In this document: one piece after another, positions 11,046-24,849 of the stretch | Layout: each line of letters begins with the position of its first letter | How positions within the stretch are numbered: the first letter of the stretch is position 1 | Assembly (NCBI RefSeq): GCF_047495875.1 | Contig: NC_092464.1 | Location: 22,724,865-22,788,864, forward strand | Source of the DNA: Pithys albifrons albifrons | Lineage: Eukaryota > Chordata > Aves > Passeriformes > Thamnophilidae | Direction: 5' to 3' | Length of the DNA: 64,000 nt | Made by a program: the position numbers and the translations under genes | The notes under the pieces: model-generated | The model's database searches: none | What the model saw: the letters and a program-made list of their open reading frames with translations, nothing else | What the model was told of the DNA's origin: nothing

Positions 11046-14000
11046 TGATTTGAAATATTTTGCTGTGACAGCAATGAGCCATTGGAATTTTATTTAGAAA
11101 CTCATTGAAAATGTTCAGATTTAGTGGGGTTTTTTCCTGGATTTTTTTTGGAATTAAGAGAAATTAAAGGAAATTATTTGTGGTATGAGGTAAGTCACAA
11201 GCCTGCTAAGCAACAATCTGTCATATGACTATTAGATGAAATCTAATTACAACTGAAATCTCTGATTAATTTTTATTTTTTATTCCCTAAAAGTGCCTTT
11301 TTTCTGCTATACATTGTCATGTCATCCTAATTTCACACAAATACAGTTCTCAGTGGGCTTCTACAAGGCCAGCAAACTTTAGTTGTTAAATAAACCCACT
11401 TGCCTGCATCTAATTCAATTTTTGAGGTTTTATTCGAAGTCCTCATCATCATAGGTTACAACTACTTTGAGGAAAGGCACTCCATGTTTACATTAAGGTA
11501 CTTTTATCCTCTCCTGTACAGGGATCTTACAAAGTACAAGAGTTACTCACAGAACTACTTTAACACACAATTGCATATATTTTTAAAACTTACACACACT
11601 ATCCAAACTATCTAACAACACAGTGCTACAGCTAAATATTAACTAATACATATTTCATAAAATTGTTGGATCTAAACAGTTCTTACCTATCTTATTTTTA
11701 ACTTTATTAAAAGAACTCTTCATATGTATTTCTCCATGGAGTTCAGCAGGTTTCTTCTCTCACTTTGCCATGAGCCCAAGGTCACTTGGCAAATTCCTTT
11801 CTTATCTCTGAGGCACTCAGCTGGGGCACTGCCCTTGGCTCACCAGCCTTAAAACTTGTCTGTTCTCCAACAACACATCTCTGGCAATGTAACCTCACAT
11901 TTCAAAGGACCAATTGAAAATTAAAGGTAATGATATATGAAGTAGGATTTCAATCTGTTATGTGTACTTGTTTTCTAAAGACTTTCAGCATCCAGTGTTT
12001 CATGTAAAATGAATTTGTAAAATTAACGGTCTATGTTAAGAATTTAAAGTTTAATTCACCCTCACTTGTGAAGACATGCAGTAATTGTTCTGCCTTCAGA
12101 TACCGTATACAATGGTGAGAGTTCCTTCTCATAGTCTTACTGTTTCTTTGGCCTCTCTTGCTATGTAAATGTAATTTATTTTACCTTAGGGAGTTATCAA
12201 CATGTTTTCAGATCTTGAATCTTAATCTGTTTAAATTAATCTGACTAAAACCAGCAAAACTGTGGTCACACAAACCATGCAGCCAGTGGATCGTGGCTCC
12301 AAGCAGCAAAGCAGTGATGTGCAGATGAAGTCAGTATTTACACAGTGGGTCCTGGAAGGAGTGTTTGTCTATGGTTTCAGAGCCTATCTAAAGAGATTTT
12401 CACTTCTCTGTATTGTCAAACTTGTTCAATGTAAACATAGTTACACTGAACATCAAAAGTATCCAACTGGCACAAAACTATCAAAATTTAGGTCTCCATA
12501 GTGCTCTCTTTTCTGATGGTTTCCATGTCTGTCTTATTGTTAAATAAGATAAACCAATTTCACTTCTGTTTCAAGTTCTTCTTAAAACAGCAAAATAACC
12601 AGTAGAATATGTGATGAAGCTGCAGGAAAAAAAATAACCTTTTCCCTTTGAAGTTTTAAATAAAAGAAGAAAGCACAGAACAAGAACCTCTCCACACAGA
12701 CTCACAAGACAAATCTTTTGGGGGAGAGGAACAGCTCATTGCCATGGTCTGCTGGGCTCATGCAGAAAGGCTCCCTTATTTGTCTCTGCTTCAGCATTAA
12801 ACAAATGAACTATACTATAAACATGACTTAATAAGCCATTTTAGAGCCTTTTGATAGCAAACAACCCTCTGGATCTGCTGATGGAGGCCAGAGTGAATGT
12901 CTCTGAGAATAGCCAGACCTCTATTTTTTTACAGAAGAAAACATCCTTTATCATTTTCTTTGATCGGCAATAAGCTCCAGAAGGCTTAATACAGGGAAAG
13001 ATCATTTCAGGTTAATATATCCAAGAAGGTGGCACCCATCTGACACTGGCAATCACCACTTTGCATGCTTTTGGAGAACTTACATTATCAGACATCTCCA
13101 CCTCCAAAACATACACGATTATCTGAAGGATTTAGTAATTCAAATGCAAATTTGAAGCTGCTGCATTTTGAACACTGTTCAGAGATGATTGGTCATGTCA
13201 TTACACAGTTGGCTTCAAATAAATTAATAAAATAATAACTCACAGTTGCATACAATTTATTACTTTCTTAAATATGTCCATAAAATTTTACAACGCCTGT
13301 TGTACAACACCCACCATTTTCCTGATCGCTTAATGAGTGATTCCGAGTAACAGCACCTCCACCTTGTGGTAAACTGGAGAAATAGATCTTCTTTAATGCT
13401 ACCTGCCAGAAAATACCTCTGAAAACATTATGATAATATAGATCTATCCAGACTGGATATTGGCTTCAGGTCCTGCAGGGAGTATGTTTTAGTGTAATTT
13501 CTCTCCACCTCCATTTGGCACTTGTCATCTGGGATAGTCTTCCTTGTCCTTACAAAAACCTTGTTTCTTACAGGCTGAGAGCAGGGAACTTGTCTTCCCC
13601 AAAGGAGTCAGGGAGATACTGTCCCTCTATGTGGTGAGAATTAATGCTATCAATTAATAGCTGTATTTAGCCATTGAAAAGTTTAAAGGTTTGTAAATAC
13701 TTATCCTAGAGGATACTTTTAATTCTGGTGCAATTGTAAAGATTTTTTTCTTGAAGCTGTAACATCTTAGCAGTTTTCCACTGCCACAGCTGACTAGGAG
13801 CATGAATGTGCATGTGTGCATCATGTCTGTATTTTGGGTTTAGAGTTACATTCTATAATTTGGACAAATCTAATTTGAAAATAGAAATGTTTTTCTAGCT
13901 CAAGAAGAGATCCTGCCTGACTGATACTGTCCAAAACTTAGCTAATCAGCTGGTTCCTCTCCGCAGTCTTGATAGCCACTGTGCACAGCTCAGACACCTG

Positions 14001-14344
14001 TACTGGGCTATCAGATGGGAGTCTAATTTACTTTTTCTCCTTTGTTTCCATTGTTTTTTCTGTTTGTTTTTTGGTTTGTTTGGGTTTTGGTTTGTTTTGT
14101 TTTTTCTCTTTAATCACTGAGATAGCACGTGCTGTGAAAGCAGAAAGTGAGACATTTAGCAGGCAAGTCAATTGGATGCAAATATGGAGGTCCTCCCACT
14201 TTCTACCTTGCTATCGCAGCAACACTTTGTTTTGCGGGACAGCTTTAGGTAATTAGTGTCATCATAGCCAGCACCCGCAGTCTCCCTCTGTCCAGTGTGC
14301 TACAGTGCTGTAACTGTCTTGGATTTACTCCAGTATATTAAATT
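11046..14344. other. AT-rich intergenic DNA with a candidate conserved stretch
   Basis: No gene is seen. The part at 12880-13400 is repeat-free and rich in homeodomain-like TAAT sites, and it contains ATGCAAAT, the POU octamer, at about 13144. This would fit a regulatory element, but only by inference. A T/G-rich low-complexity run lies at 14042-14112. Confidence 0.35.
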
Positions 14345-14690
14345 CTTTATCTTGGGGAGTTCAAAACTGGGCACAGTACTCAGGTAAGGTCTCACAAGAG
14401 AGGGGTAGAGGAAAATAATCACATCCATTGATCTGTTGCCTACAATCTTGCTAGGAGAGAAATATGCGTTAGTCTTCATCTCCACAGGGACATACTGCTG
14501 ACTCAATTCTTCTTTAGGACCCCCAGGTCTTTTTCTGGAAAGTTCATTTTCAGCCTTCTGGTTTCCAGTCCGTGCTGTTGCATGGGGTTACTGTGTACTA
14601 GCCATAGGAAGTCACGTTTGTTGCTGTTGAACTTTGTGTGGCTTTGTGTTTTCAGTCTGTCAAAGCCACTTTTGAATGGCTATTCTATGC
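14345..14690 (-). mobile_element. Antisense CR1 fragment (old)
   Basis: The + strand carries the reverse complement of the CR1 reverse-transcriptase/3' region. Marks include 'aaaactgggcacagtactc', 'aaggtctcacaagag', 'gacccccaggtctttttctg', 'catggggttactg' and 'gttgaactttgtgtggct', which match remembered antisense CR1 sequence in order. There are many substitutions and indels, so no coding potential remains. Confidence 0.75.
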
Positions 14691-16195
14691 AGTATTCAAA
14701 CAAGCACATCATTTGGACCAGAAACTATAACTGCATTGTAATTTAAGAACATACAAAATTCTATGCTGTGATATCTAATATATTTTTCTCTGACAATGGT
14801 TATACCATAAACCAAGGAAATTTAAAATTGCCTGTGCTCTCCTATAAGGTACTGCCTCTAGCAAATCAGTAGTTTAGGCACTTCTTAATTCGGTATGTGC
14901 ATTTTGACCTTTCTCTTCAATAGCAGGAAAGGATCTGACTCCATTTATATTTTTTGCTGACAAACCTCCCATAGCAATTAATTTATAATCTGATGATGGA
15001 TTGTGCAAAGAAATTCTTTTTAGTTTGTTTTAAGCTTGCTTCCTCTAAATGTTTTTGTTATACTTCTTTGTATTGAGAAATTTGAAACAGTAATCCACAG
15101 CTCAGCTCATGCACCATTCTTACTTCTCTAGTCCCACAGTCTAGTTTCCCTTTGCTTTTAGAGTAGCATCTGTTGCAATGTTTTCTTTTGTTCCTCAATG
15201 CTTTCCTTGCAGTTTCTAACATTTGACTGCCATTTTTGACTGCTACTGTGCAACGATCTGGCATTTTTGTATAACCTTATCCAGAAACTTTAACATTTCT
15301 TCCTTGAGTGCCAATAGGTAGTTAACAAATATCTTGGATGCATACTTTTAGTTATTTTCCCCATACATGTTACTTTGTTTACTGACATAGGTTTTCAACT
15401 GCTATTCTGCTGCTCTGTCACTGGCAGGATCTTTCTGCAGCTCACTGCAGTCTGCTTTACTTGAGCTGCTCTGAGCAACTCTGTATGAGGAAGCATATAC
15501 CACAGCAAAGGCTTTACAGGCAAAAATTGATTGATTGAAACTCAATTCATTTAAAACCATAGGCTGAAAAGATTTTTATCCTTAAATATAGCCTCCTGAT
15601 CATAGCTGCGTACCATGGCCCCATGCACACAGCCCTTGTTTGAGTTTTGACTTCATAAGGTGATTGAACACAAACCACAGCATTTTAACTGGCCCTTACC
15701 TTGTCTGTATTTCTGAAAGGTGAAAGCTTCTTCCTTGTCTGGATTCAGCATGTTTCCAGCTACTCTGTTGGTTTTTGGCTGCTCCTATGTCATTACACAC
15801 ATACTTGGTCTCTTAACATAGCACTGACTTCCAAAGCTACATAGACTTGTGAGTCACCTAATGTGCACCCACATATGCATAGATGCCCCCACAGCTGCTC
15901 CCACAGTCACAGGTGGCTGGAGCAGGGAAGTTTCTGTCCACATCCCTTCCTGCAGTTCTCCTATATACCTGGAGCCATAGCACATTTATGGTAAGTCCTG
16001 GTCAATAACACTGACTTGAAATCCAGTTTGTGCTCCTGGAGTGGCCCTCAACAAGCAGTTTTTATGATGCACATTTCTTGAGCTCTGGGCTGAAAAAAAT
16101 AAAAAGGTTGCCATTACAGGCATCTGCCACTTTATATTGGGTTCCACACTAGCTGCAGAGCTACTTCCCTGGAGGAACTCCAGCCCTGCACAACG

Positions 16196-16262
16196 TTATA
16201 TACATATACACATATATAATATTATATACATGTGTATATATGTAAAATGTTACCTATAAAAA
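16196..16262. repeat. AT-dinucleotide-rich low-complexity tract
   Basis: Imperfect alternating TA/CA with several ATATAT and TACATATA blocks. It is probably an old dinucleotide microsatellite. Confidence 0.75.
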
Positions 16263-18122
16263 ATGTTATACGCTCATGTATGCAAGTGAACAATCACACT
16301 CAAAAGAGTGGTTTAAAGCAAGTCAAAGAAGGTGAAGATGTATGCATGTGCAAATAGACACAATTTCAAAAATAGCACTTTAGTTCTTCAATGCCTTTCA
16401 TTTCAACAGGACATACAGAGTGACAGAAACTATTGACCATAGAAGTTAATTGTGATACTGGAATACTTTGTAAGTTCTATATGGAACCCTTTTGCAATTA
16501 TGGCTTCAGATTAGCACCTAAATGATGAAATGTGAACTGCTAATATCTTCATCTGGTTTTATGCCAGTATTAACCATTTGAAAATCATAATTATAAAAAC
16601 AGCACACATTTGCCTGCAAACACTGAGTGGACTCTAATGACTGGATCTCAATCTCTGCCCATCTATCTTCAATATCAAAATCCAAAACGGTTCAGTCAAT
16701 GCTGGGGAAAAAAAAACAATTAAATTGATGGTAAAATAAGAATTAATTTCCGTGTTATTTCTACTCCTCTCTATAAAGCAAATCTCCCTAAAATAAGCGT
16801 ATTATATACATAAATCTTTATTGCATTTTGCATATCCTTCATAAAATGTTAATATGTTTTCAGAAAAATTGTGTGCCTCATTTGAAAAAAAAACAAAATA
16901 TTATTGCCCATCTGGATAGGTTTGACAAATTATTTTTTTTTTCCATTTTCATCTCCAGTTCAAATGCCTATTGCACTTTAAATTAAAAAAATACCAACGT
17001 TACCCTTTTAAATATTACTTGTTCTAACGCTTTGCAATGAAATATGTTTTCTCCTACAAAAGTTAGATTCTACCATGGGGCATTAAAACATAACACATGG
17101 TTTCTTATCTTGAATTAATTCATGCTTAAGCTCTGGGTTTGCATAAACTGTATCTAGAAACCATACGCCACCAAATCTTGGGAGTGTTAAGTATCTGGAA
17201 TTTATATGGAGGTCAATGAATGCTGTAACATTCCTGTCTCCCTGACAGAAGCATCAGGCCATCAATTTGGGAAACCGTTATCACTTACTGCAATTTATGC
17301 CTTATTTTATATTTTTACTCTGGGTTTACATATGTGTTTATATTATATTTCGTTGTCAAAATCAGAAGGTGCAAAGGAAAGTGCGTTGGTGAAGATCACA
17401 GGAGGAAAAGCAAAAATATTGATTGCTTTTCTCTCATTTACTTAAAAGGCAATGCTTCTGGTATTGTTCAGCAGCCTTTGGCTTGCTCCCTCCTTATAAT
17501 TGTATCTGTTTCCCATTGTTAAAGATTCTTCATCCAGGCTAGTCTATTATTTCTGGAATTTGTAGAAAGGTTAGTGAGTCTCTGGAGTTGTGATTACTTT
17601 TTCTAGCTGACATTTATTGATCTCATTACCTTCATGCTCGTATTTCAAAAAACTTTTTTATACATTTTGTTACCATTTTAAGGATGACAGAAATGCTGCA
17701 GTGCTCACTGTATTAGAACTGTATGTAATTAAAATTTGTACTCTGTGTTTCATCAGAAATTCACTGTCAAAACCTCATCATGTGCTGTTTACAAATTAGA
17801 TTGTTATAATTAGAACACAAAATGACTGCAAAAATAGAGACTGCATCTCTATTTGAAACAAATATCTATTTTATTTCTGCCTAGAAAACTGTGACATTTT
17901 TGGACATAAACAAGTTGCTAGATACCATACTTCAGATGAAATCAGATGATATTCACATATATGATATGCACGGGGCAGATGCCAGCAAGTTCATAAGACA
18001 CTTAAGCACATTTTAGGAAATACCACGGGGGAGGAAGGAGATGTATAATTCTTGTGCTAGGTTTTTGCTAGGAAGTTAATTTCACCTTTTGATTTTACTG
18101 CATTTTTCAGTTTTTACTAATT

Positions 18123-18142
18123 ATCACTGAAATTTCAGTGAT
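18123..18142. repeat. Perfect 20-bp palindrome
   Basis: ATCACTGAAATTTCAGTGAT is its own reverse complement and has no loop. It could bind a dimeric factor or form a small cruciform. Function is not shown. Confidence 0.95.
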
Positions 18143-20410
18143 TACAACAGTATTAGCAATTTTCTTCAAGGTACAGAGACATTTTTCTACTACTTGAATG
18201 GATGTTACAGAATGCTTGAAATGTTTAAACTTACTAAGGAACAAAACTAGGCCATTATACACCCCAAAACCTCCTAGTATACTTGTCTATTTTAGAGAAA
18301 GTACATAGGTGTCAGTTTTAAAAAGTACTATTGCTTAATAGATTCCTAATAACATGAAGAACTCCTGAATTCCAGTGGATTCCAGCTGGCAAATGCTACT
18401 GTCAGTTTGAAATTTCTCCTGTTCCTTTCATATCTTTCTCTGTAAAGCCTTTTTAAAGGTTGCCTGCTGAAGTATTAATGTGGACATATGATGAAATGCT
18501 GGCAACAGGATATACACAGAACTAACAGGGTGATTTTGTGGCAGTGCATAGTAAATAGTTCCATGGAAACATAAAGATCTGAGATAGCTTAAGTAGTACA
18601 CTGGTTAAATGGGTAAGAACATCTCAGAATCGAGTTCTGTAAAGCTTTGTTGAAGACTGCTAAACCACCTTCCTGTCACTGAGCTCCCTCCCAAAAATGG
18701 AATAACTTGTCACTTTGCTGAAGTGGGGAAAAAGAGAAACTGCACAGGAAATAAACTGGTATAGGTGTTGGCATTTAAAGTATTTAAATATGTATTTTTC
18801 TATTATCCCATTAGTATCTGGACACCAGACACAATTACACATATATAAAATAATCCATCTGTAATATGGAAACATATTTATATAAAACATATAGAAGTAT
18901 ATAAAAATGCATTTTATTGCTGGCAGTTCAGCAGAATTTACATTCATGTTCTTCTCAAGTTACACAAGAGTTGCTTTCTCCTTGTAATTTTCTCACAACT
19001 CCCCCTTAACCCTCTCTTTTCCCAAGCTGAATTATCATTCACTTCATAAAAAGCAATGTGACTTTTTTCTAACAAATGTAACTTGAGAGTCCTTTGGAAA
19101 CTGTACACATCTTAAGACAATTAATAGGCTTCAATGGCTGAAGATGCAGACAGATTAAAAAATAACATATATGTGCTGACAGTGTGTGGGTGCCTTATGG
19201 CAATGTTAGTGCCAGGTAAAAAGGGAGATGCTAACTTGTCAAGCTGAAATTGTCTATGGGTATCTTTGCAGGTGTGTATTAGCACACAGTGAGCGTGTAA
19301 AAGTATGTTCCCTATGGCAATAAGACAAACTACTTTTGTAGATAATACTGAAAGGAGATGTCCTATTCTGCAGATGGCAAAATCTATGTGATGGAAGTTG
19401 CCTTCATCACTCTTTTGCAATGGATATCCTCTCCTGTTCCTAGGCTGCTTCATTATAGTTGTCCTTGGAGCACTCCCCGAATTAAATGAGTTGGAAAAGG
19501 GATTAAAAGCTGTGGTTGTGTCAGTTATTGAAATTAATGTATCTCTGGCTGAAACATATGCTGCTGGCCTCTCTGGCTATGGATATCAGTGGATATCATG
19601 GCTAACTATGGAAAGTTTAGACAATATTTTTAATCTTTTTACATTATTTTAATGTAATTTAAAGATATCTGTTCTCCAGTTAATATTCAATTCTGATTCC
19701 TAATAATAAAAATGCAATAACTTTACTCACCTTTTAGATATTAAGACCACTAGCACATCCAGTGTTAACCTCAGGAGATCAGTCTGATGACCATCAATGA
19801 GAAATGAAAAACATGAATCACCTCTCTTGTGGATGTCAATATAATTAAAGTTTTGGTAGGATTTATAAGAAAGAAAATGCAAGAAAACTACAAGACTTGA
19901 AATGCAAACCATATTCTTCCTTTAGAAAGAGATTGATGCATTAAATATTGATGCAAGCATAATAAATTAGTAAGTGTATGAAAACACTGCTACACCTTCA
20001 TCTCTTTCATATATCATCTTCCTGAAAGAAAGGATTTGCTGCTAAAACAGAATTGGCACTCCGCTATATAATTTTCGTAACAGTGGCTACTTGCCATTAT
20101 TCTTTCTATATTCATTCTAATTTAGGTAAAGAATATATCTAACAATAAAAAGAAAGAACGAATATTATTTCTGCATAGAAAGTGAAAGATATATTTACAT
20201 CATTGGACACAGACTCTGGAAACACTGAGCTCTTGTTAATATAGGGTTAATGTCCTATTTGTATTCCTGATCTATGAATTTAGGTGAATGGCATGTCCAG
20301 CAACCTCCTGAAAACAATAGATTTATAGCATATTTTTAATTAATTATGAAATCAGCAGTTTTTCCCAGTATCACCTAGCAATACTTAGCATTCTTTTTTA
20401 TGACTGTGGT

Positions 20411-20515
20411 TACAGCATTGAGCAATTCTCACAACAACTCCAAAGGAAATATTACATTGGCTTTTTTTGTGATAAAGGTAGTAGAGAGGGGTTGCTGAAT
20501 GTCACATAAGACATC
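20411..20515 (-). mobile_element. Possible antisense MIR/CORE-SINE remnant
   Basis: 'caattctcacaacaactcc', a middle AT-rich part and 'gtagagaggggttgctgaatgtcac' follow the order of an antisense MIR (remembered 'taatcctcacaacaaccc ... agagaggttaagtgacttgc'). It is very diverged, so the call is tentative. Confidence 0.4.
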
Positions 20516-23500
20516 TATCAAAGTAAAGTTAAAGATTAATTATTTGAATTAGATTCTTGTTCAACTGTATGACTTTCTTAAAACCAGTGGTGCATGATCC
20601 TCTAAGGAAAGTAGGGCATGACTTACTGCTCTTTACTGATGTACACACATGCGCTTGAGTTTGATCATCATGAAGACAGCTGTAGTTGCTGGCTACACAA
20701 TTAATAGCAAGCTGCAGAGTATAAAGCGATTGTTCAGCATTTGCGACATTTCGAAAAGCTTCATCCAAAGGAAAACAGTGTCACTGATTCTGCATGGACT
20801 AGAGAGTACAATAACTTAGCCATCAATGTTTTTAAGTGTATAAACTTTGACAGATTCAGCTTCTGGGTAATAGAAAGCTGTTTACATAAATGATTCAAAA
20901 GAGGAATGTAACTACTATTTAGATTAAAAGAATCAGCCTGGGATTAAAAATGTTTGGATAAGCAGTACTATGTTTACTTCAAATGGAATAAAATACGGAA
21001 AGACTAAAATATCCTAAATTAAGTAATGAAATAATATAATTAAGATATAATTAAGAAAAAGGAAGAAAAAAATTTGTCTTTTAAGATTCAGGGGTAAAAA
21101 GAACAGATTTGAAATTGCCATTTTTCTGAAAACAAAACAAAGCTTTATGCAGATCAACTTACCTTTATTTTTATATTCACCAGGATCAAACTTTATAAAA
21201 TATTTCCCAAAATACATGGTTCACTGTGAAAAATAAACATTCAGACTAAAATTTATTCATGTGATCTACAGAAATGTTGACTATTTCTAAAGTATGGTTC
21301 TCATTTTCAAATAATCATGACTCTTTCGGGATATTAGATCATCTACTCAGGTAGAATAACAGGATAATTAATGTAATAGAACATCTCAGGCTTGTTACCA
21401 TACATGAACATACTTAACAGTTGAAAGTTTCTACAGAAACTCTGATTATGTGGACCTCAAAAACTGTCCTGGGTTTTGGTGCGGCAGGAGTTCAATTTTC
21501 ATGTGAACCCAGAGGAATCAGCTGTATCTATGGATCACAAGAGTGGAGGGGAGTTAGAGGCTGGGTGGGTGGGTTAGAGGAACTGAGAGTGGAGGCACAT
21601 GTTGTTTAGGCAGTTATAATCCAAAGATCTGCATGTATTGCCAGGATTTGATTTACAGCTTTAAAATTTCCTTTATGCCTCAAGATAATATATACTGTAA
21701 AGCTACTAAGACCTTTCTGTTTTATGTCAGGAACCTCATTGTGTGTTTTTATACCTGAATTGTCTTGCCAAGATGTTGATCTCCCTCCTCCTCTCCCTCC
21801 ATACAGTGAAAAATACCACCTGTAAAAATCACATCAGTATTAGACCATGTTTTTATTGTAGGGTTCAGTTGGGTTCTTCTGCATTGGAAAACATGTTAAA
21901 CTATTTCAAGTGAGAATAATTAGCTGGTGAAACAGTACTCAAGCTGTGTGTCTACACACCATGCATTCTTGTTTGATGGTGAATTTTCTCGAAATTTTCT
22001 AGAAATTTCTACAGGTGTAGTGCAGAAGATGCTTTGTACTCTTTCAATTTTCTCATATGTGAAGGCATCAGGAAGGATGTCTTTGTTCTTTCAAGGCAGA
22101 GAAAGCGGACTGTGGAAAACATTTTGAGGACCGGGACCCTTGAGTGAATCTAGCCTGTATCCAAAGTGAGGAATGCTTAGATTAGCAGCTGGAAAATTAT
22201 GCTAATTGTAGTTTTTACCTACAGCAGAGAATATCAGTATAATGGACTTCATGTTCAAGTGGAACTCATATCAAAAGCAGTACTTGAATTAAAATTTAAA
22301 TAAAATTCACAATTCAGACAAGATTTCATGGGTATGTCTGTACAGTACTCTCTGATGCTGCAAAGAAACATAAGAATTAGTTCAACCATTAAAAGTAATA
22401 TAACTGCATTAATATAGTTCTCTGATGCCTGATATTCAGAGTATATTTGTATCAGAACTAGCAGCCTTAGAGCTAGGCTGGTAATTTAATTTAGACACTG
22501 TATTGTGCAATGAGGACTATTCCTACAGAGAATGAGTAACAAATTCTTACAGACATTTTTGGGGGGACAATAATGCAAAGTAATCTTTATTAATGACAAA
22601 AAACTGTAAACTGAAAGGACGGATGAACTGAGCATCTCATTATTCTAATCATCCTCTCTTAGTGACAGCTGACCTGCTTCTCAACTTCCTTGCATCTTGA
22701 GAAGTCACTAATACTTCCGCAAAGAAAGCATAATGTTCTGAAAGGCAGTATTTTACATCTACTGTGCTCAGCTGAAAATTATGTTATGAGATTTAAGGTA
22801 GTGAAGGATTGGACCCAGATGAAACTACTAGTAGTTAAGGCTCATATTTCTACATGACCTGTGATGAAAGAGAAGGAGGTGCAGCATCTCCAGAGACTTC
22901 GGGGAATGTTCAGGGAGTGATATAATTAATAACTAATAGTTCCATTTGACAACTCTTAATCTCATTTTCTCAGGTTTGCGTCCTACAGATTATTTATAAT
23001 TTAGACTGGTGGTCATAGTGACTATTCCCTTGAGTTTGCAAAGTGAAGTGAGCTAAAATGACTTCTACTTTTCACAGCAGGGTCAATTGAGCACATCATC
23101 CTCCTCAGCAGGATAAAATGAATACTGTGCAGTCTATTCTGGGGCAAAAAATTTCTCTTTCATACAATCTTGGTAAATGAGCTGTGGAAGACTCTAAGTC
23201 TAAGGAGAAAAGTATTGTCCCTTAGTTTACATTAAATTGCTTGCACAGTTGCAGCTTGTGCTGAACCTTCTCTGCAGGTGCCATGGCCAGTCTGTCCTTG
23301 TAACTGCAACACACGATCTCACATCTCCATTATATGTATATGGTGTGGGTTTTCTGCACCCTCTCCCTCACCTTGTAACAGAACATCAGCAGCTCTGTGG
23401 AGCAAAGGACTTTTCATGTCTTTACACAACATAAAAGAAATGGAGACCTCAATATAAGATGTTTTGATGAGATGTAAATTCTCCTTCTGTTCTGTGAAAC

Positions 23501-23879
23501 CACAGTTGCATCATAGAGAAGTTTTGAGAAGTTCATTGCATTGCCAAAGAGAAAAGGTGCTTGTCTTAACTTCTTGATACATATTCAGTGCAGAGTCAGA
23601 AAGTTAAGCTGCAGACCAAAATTCAAAGTAAAGTTAATATTTTTATCTTTAATAGGATTGCAGAGGAATTATTTCAGAAAGAACTTGCAGTTAACAAAAC
23701 ACATATGCCAACAAGCATAAAAATCAAGTCACTCTCATAGGTGTGACTTGTAGGAGAACATAATCATAAAAGCTCATTTTCACCACCAAATTAACAGGGG
23801 TTACCTTTTTTCTTTTCAGTATAGTATAAATTCTAAAACCTCACTTTACAATGTGATTTCTTGCTTCAGAAAAGTCTTC
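20516..23879. other. AT-rich intergenic DNA with an HSE-like site
   Basis: No gene is seen. A heat-shock-element-like array lies at 21986-22009. A possible trace of an LTR edge at 21466-21500 is too weak to call. Confidence 0.4.
21986..22009. promoter_or_regulatory. Heat-shock-element-like inverted TTC/GAA array
   Basis: Five alternating units occur: TTC (21986), GAA (21991), TTC (21997), GAA (22002), TTC (22007). Spacing is 2, 3, 2 and 2 bases, so the last three units form a perfect TTCnnGAAnnTTC trimer, the binding unit for heat-shock factor. It lies about 3.9 kb upstream of the ZNF804B ATG. Short AT-rich motifs like this arise by chance, so function is open. Confidence 0.3.
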
Positions 23880-24065
23880 CAGAGGTGTTTTGTGGGCATT
23901 GTATTGCTCCCAGGCTTCAAAGCCTGATCTGTAGTGATTCATGGGACTGTTTAATCTATGATCCACAACACCCTTTGGCAAGGAGTCCCACAGCTCAACC
24001 ACACATTGTGCAAAGAGCCAAGTCGTTTAATTTATTTCACACCTTGATTTTACCAGCTTAATTTG
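23880..24065 (-). mobile_element. Antisense CR1/L3-like fragment (ancient)
   Basis: 'ctttggcaaggagtcccacagctcaacca', 'cattgtgcaaagag' and 'attttaccagcttaatttgac' follow the order of a remembered antisense CR1/L3-type sequence common in reptiles and birds. It is strongly diverged, with no coding frame left. Confidence 0.5.
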
Positions 24066-24849
24066 ACTCCCGACTAACAGTGGTTTATTTTGCAAAATAC
24101 TGTATGATGGTTAAGATAAGGATGTTCTTAATATGTTACTTCCAGCTTTGGTTATTCCAAGTTCAGATGTATTTTGTTGTCTTTATAACATTATATATAT
24201 ATATATATATATATAAAATACATATTAATATATTTGACTTATTTGTATATAAATATATAATAAAACTTACTATTGTATCTGAAATACTGTATACAACACT
24301 GCATCCTAGGACTGTACAACACTATTTTACATTTTTTCAAAAAATGACATTTCATTTGTCATTACCTTTTTATCTATATTGTTTGGTGGATTGTGTGAGA
24401 TTTTTCTTTTGTTTACATTAGGTTCACAGAAAGTAAGCTCTTTAGAGGCTAAAGTTAGAATGATTGTGGCTTATGGGTTGCATTCACTAAATACCTGAAA
24501 GCATATGCTTTTACAGGATTAAATGAAAAAACTGAAACAATTCTTATCTGCAATTTAAAGCAATTTACTTTGCAGAAATTAATGATCCGCAGGTGACTAC
24601 TAAGGCGATGTGATTTATTGATTTATTTTTATCGACTTAGCAAGCAGCAGAGCAGAGACAATACCTGTGACCCCAAGAGAAGAAGCTGAGTCTGCACAGG
24701 CGGGTCCGAGGTATATCACGCCTCTGTCTTATGGAAGGTGAGAACAACCTAACCTGTTCCAGCTATTTAGTGGTGGAAGACTTTCACACCTGCGATTCTG
24801 TGTAAATTATTTAGGTCGCAAAAGACACCACGCACCTAAAATTACGAGC
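24066..24849. other. AT-rich flank just upstream of the CpG island
   Basis: It contains a (TA)n microsatellite at 24192-24215 and otherwise nothing recognisable. Composition shifts to GC-rich from about 24850. Confidence 0.6.
24192..24215. repeat. (TA)n microsatellite
   Basis: About twelve TA units without interruption, 0.7 kb upstream of the CpG island. Confidence 0.95.

Larger units (their letters stand above)
14691..20410. other. AT-rich intergenic DNA
   Basis: No gene is seen. It holds an alternating TATA/CATATA tract at 16196-16262 and a 20-bp perfect palindrome at 18123-18142. Open frames of 60-110 codons on both strands show no domains and look like chance. Confidence 0.45.

Noticed and set aside
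21466..21620. Possible LTR edge (CTGTCCTGGGTTTTGG...)
   Set aside because: It resembles the lead of common avian LTRs over only about 35 bases, with no second terminus, TATA box or target duplication.
24080..24421. 113-codon open frame over the (TA)n tract
   Set aside because: It is driven by the TA repeat and T-rich codons, giving low-complexity Tyr/Ile/Phe sequence.
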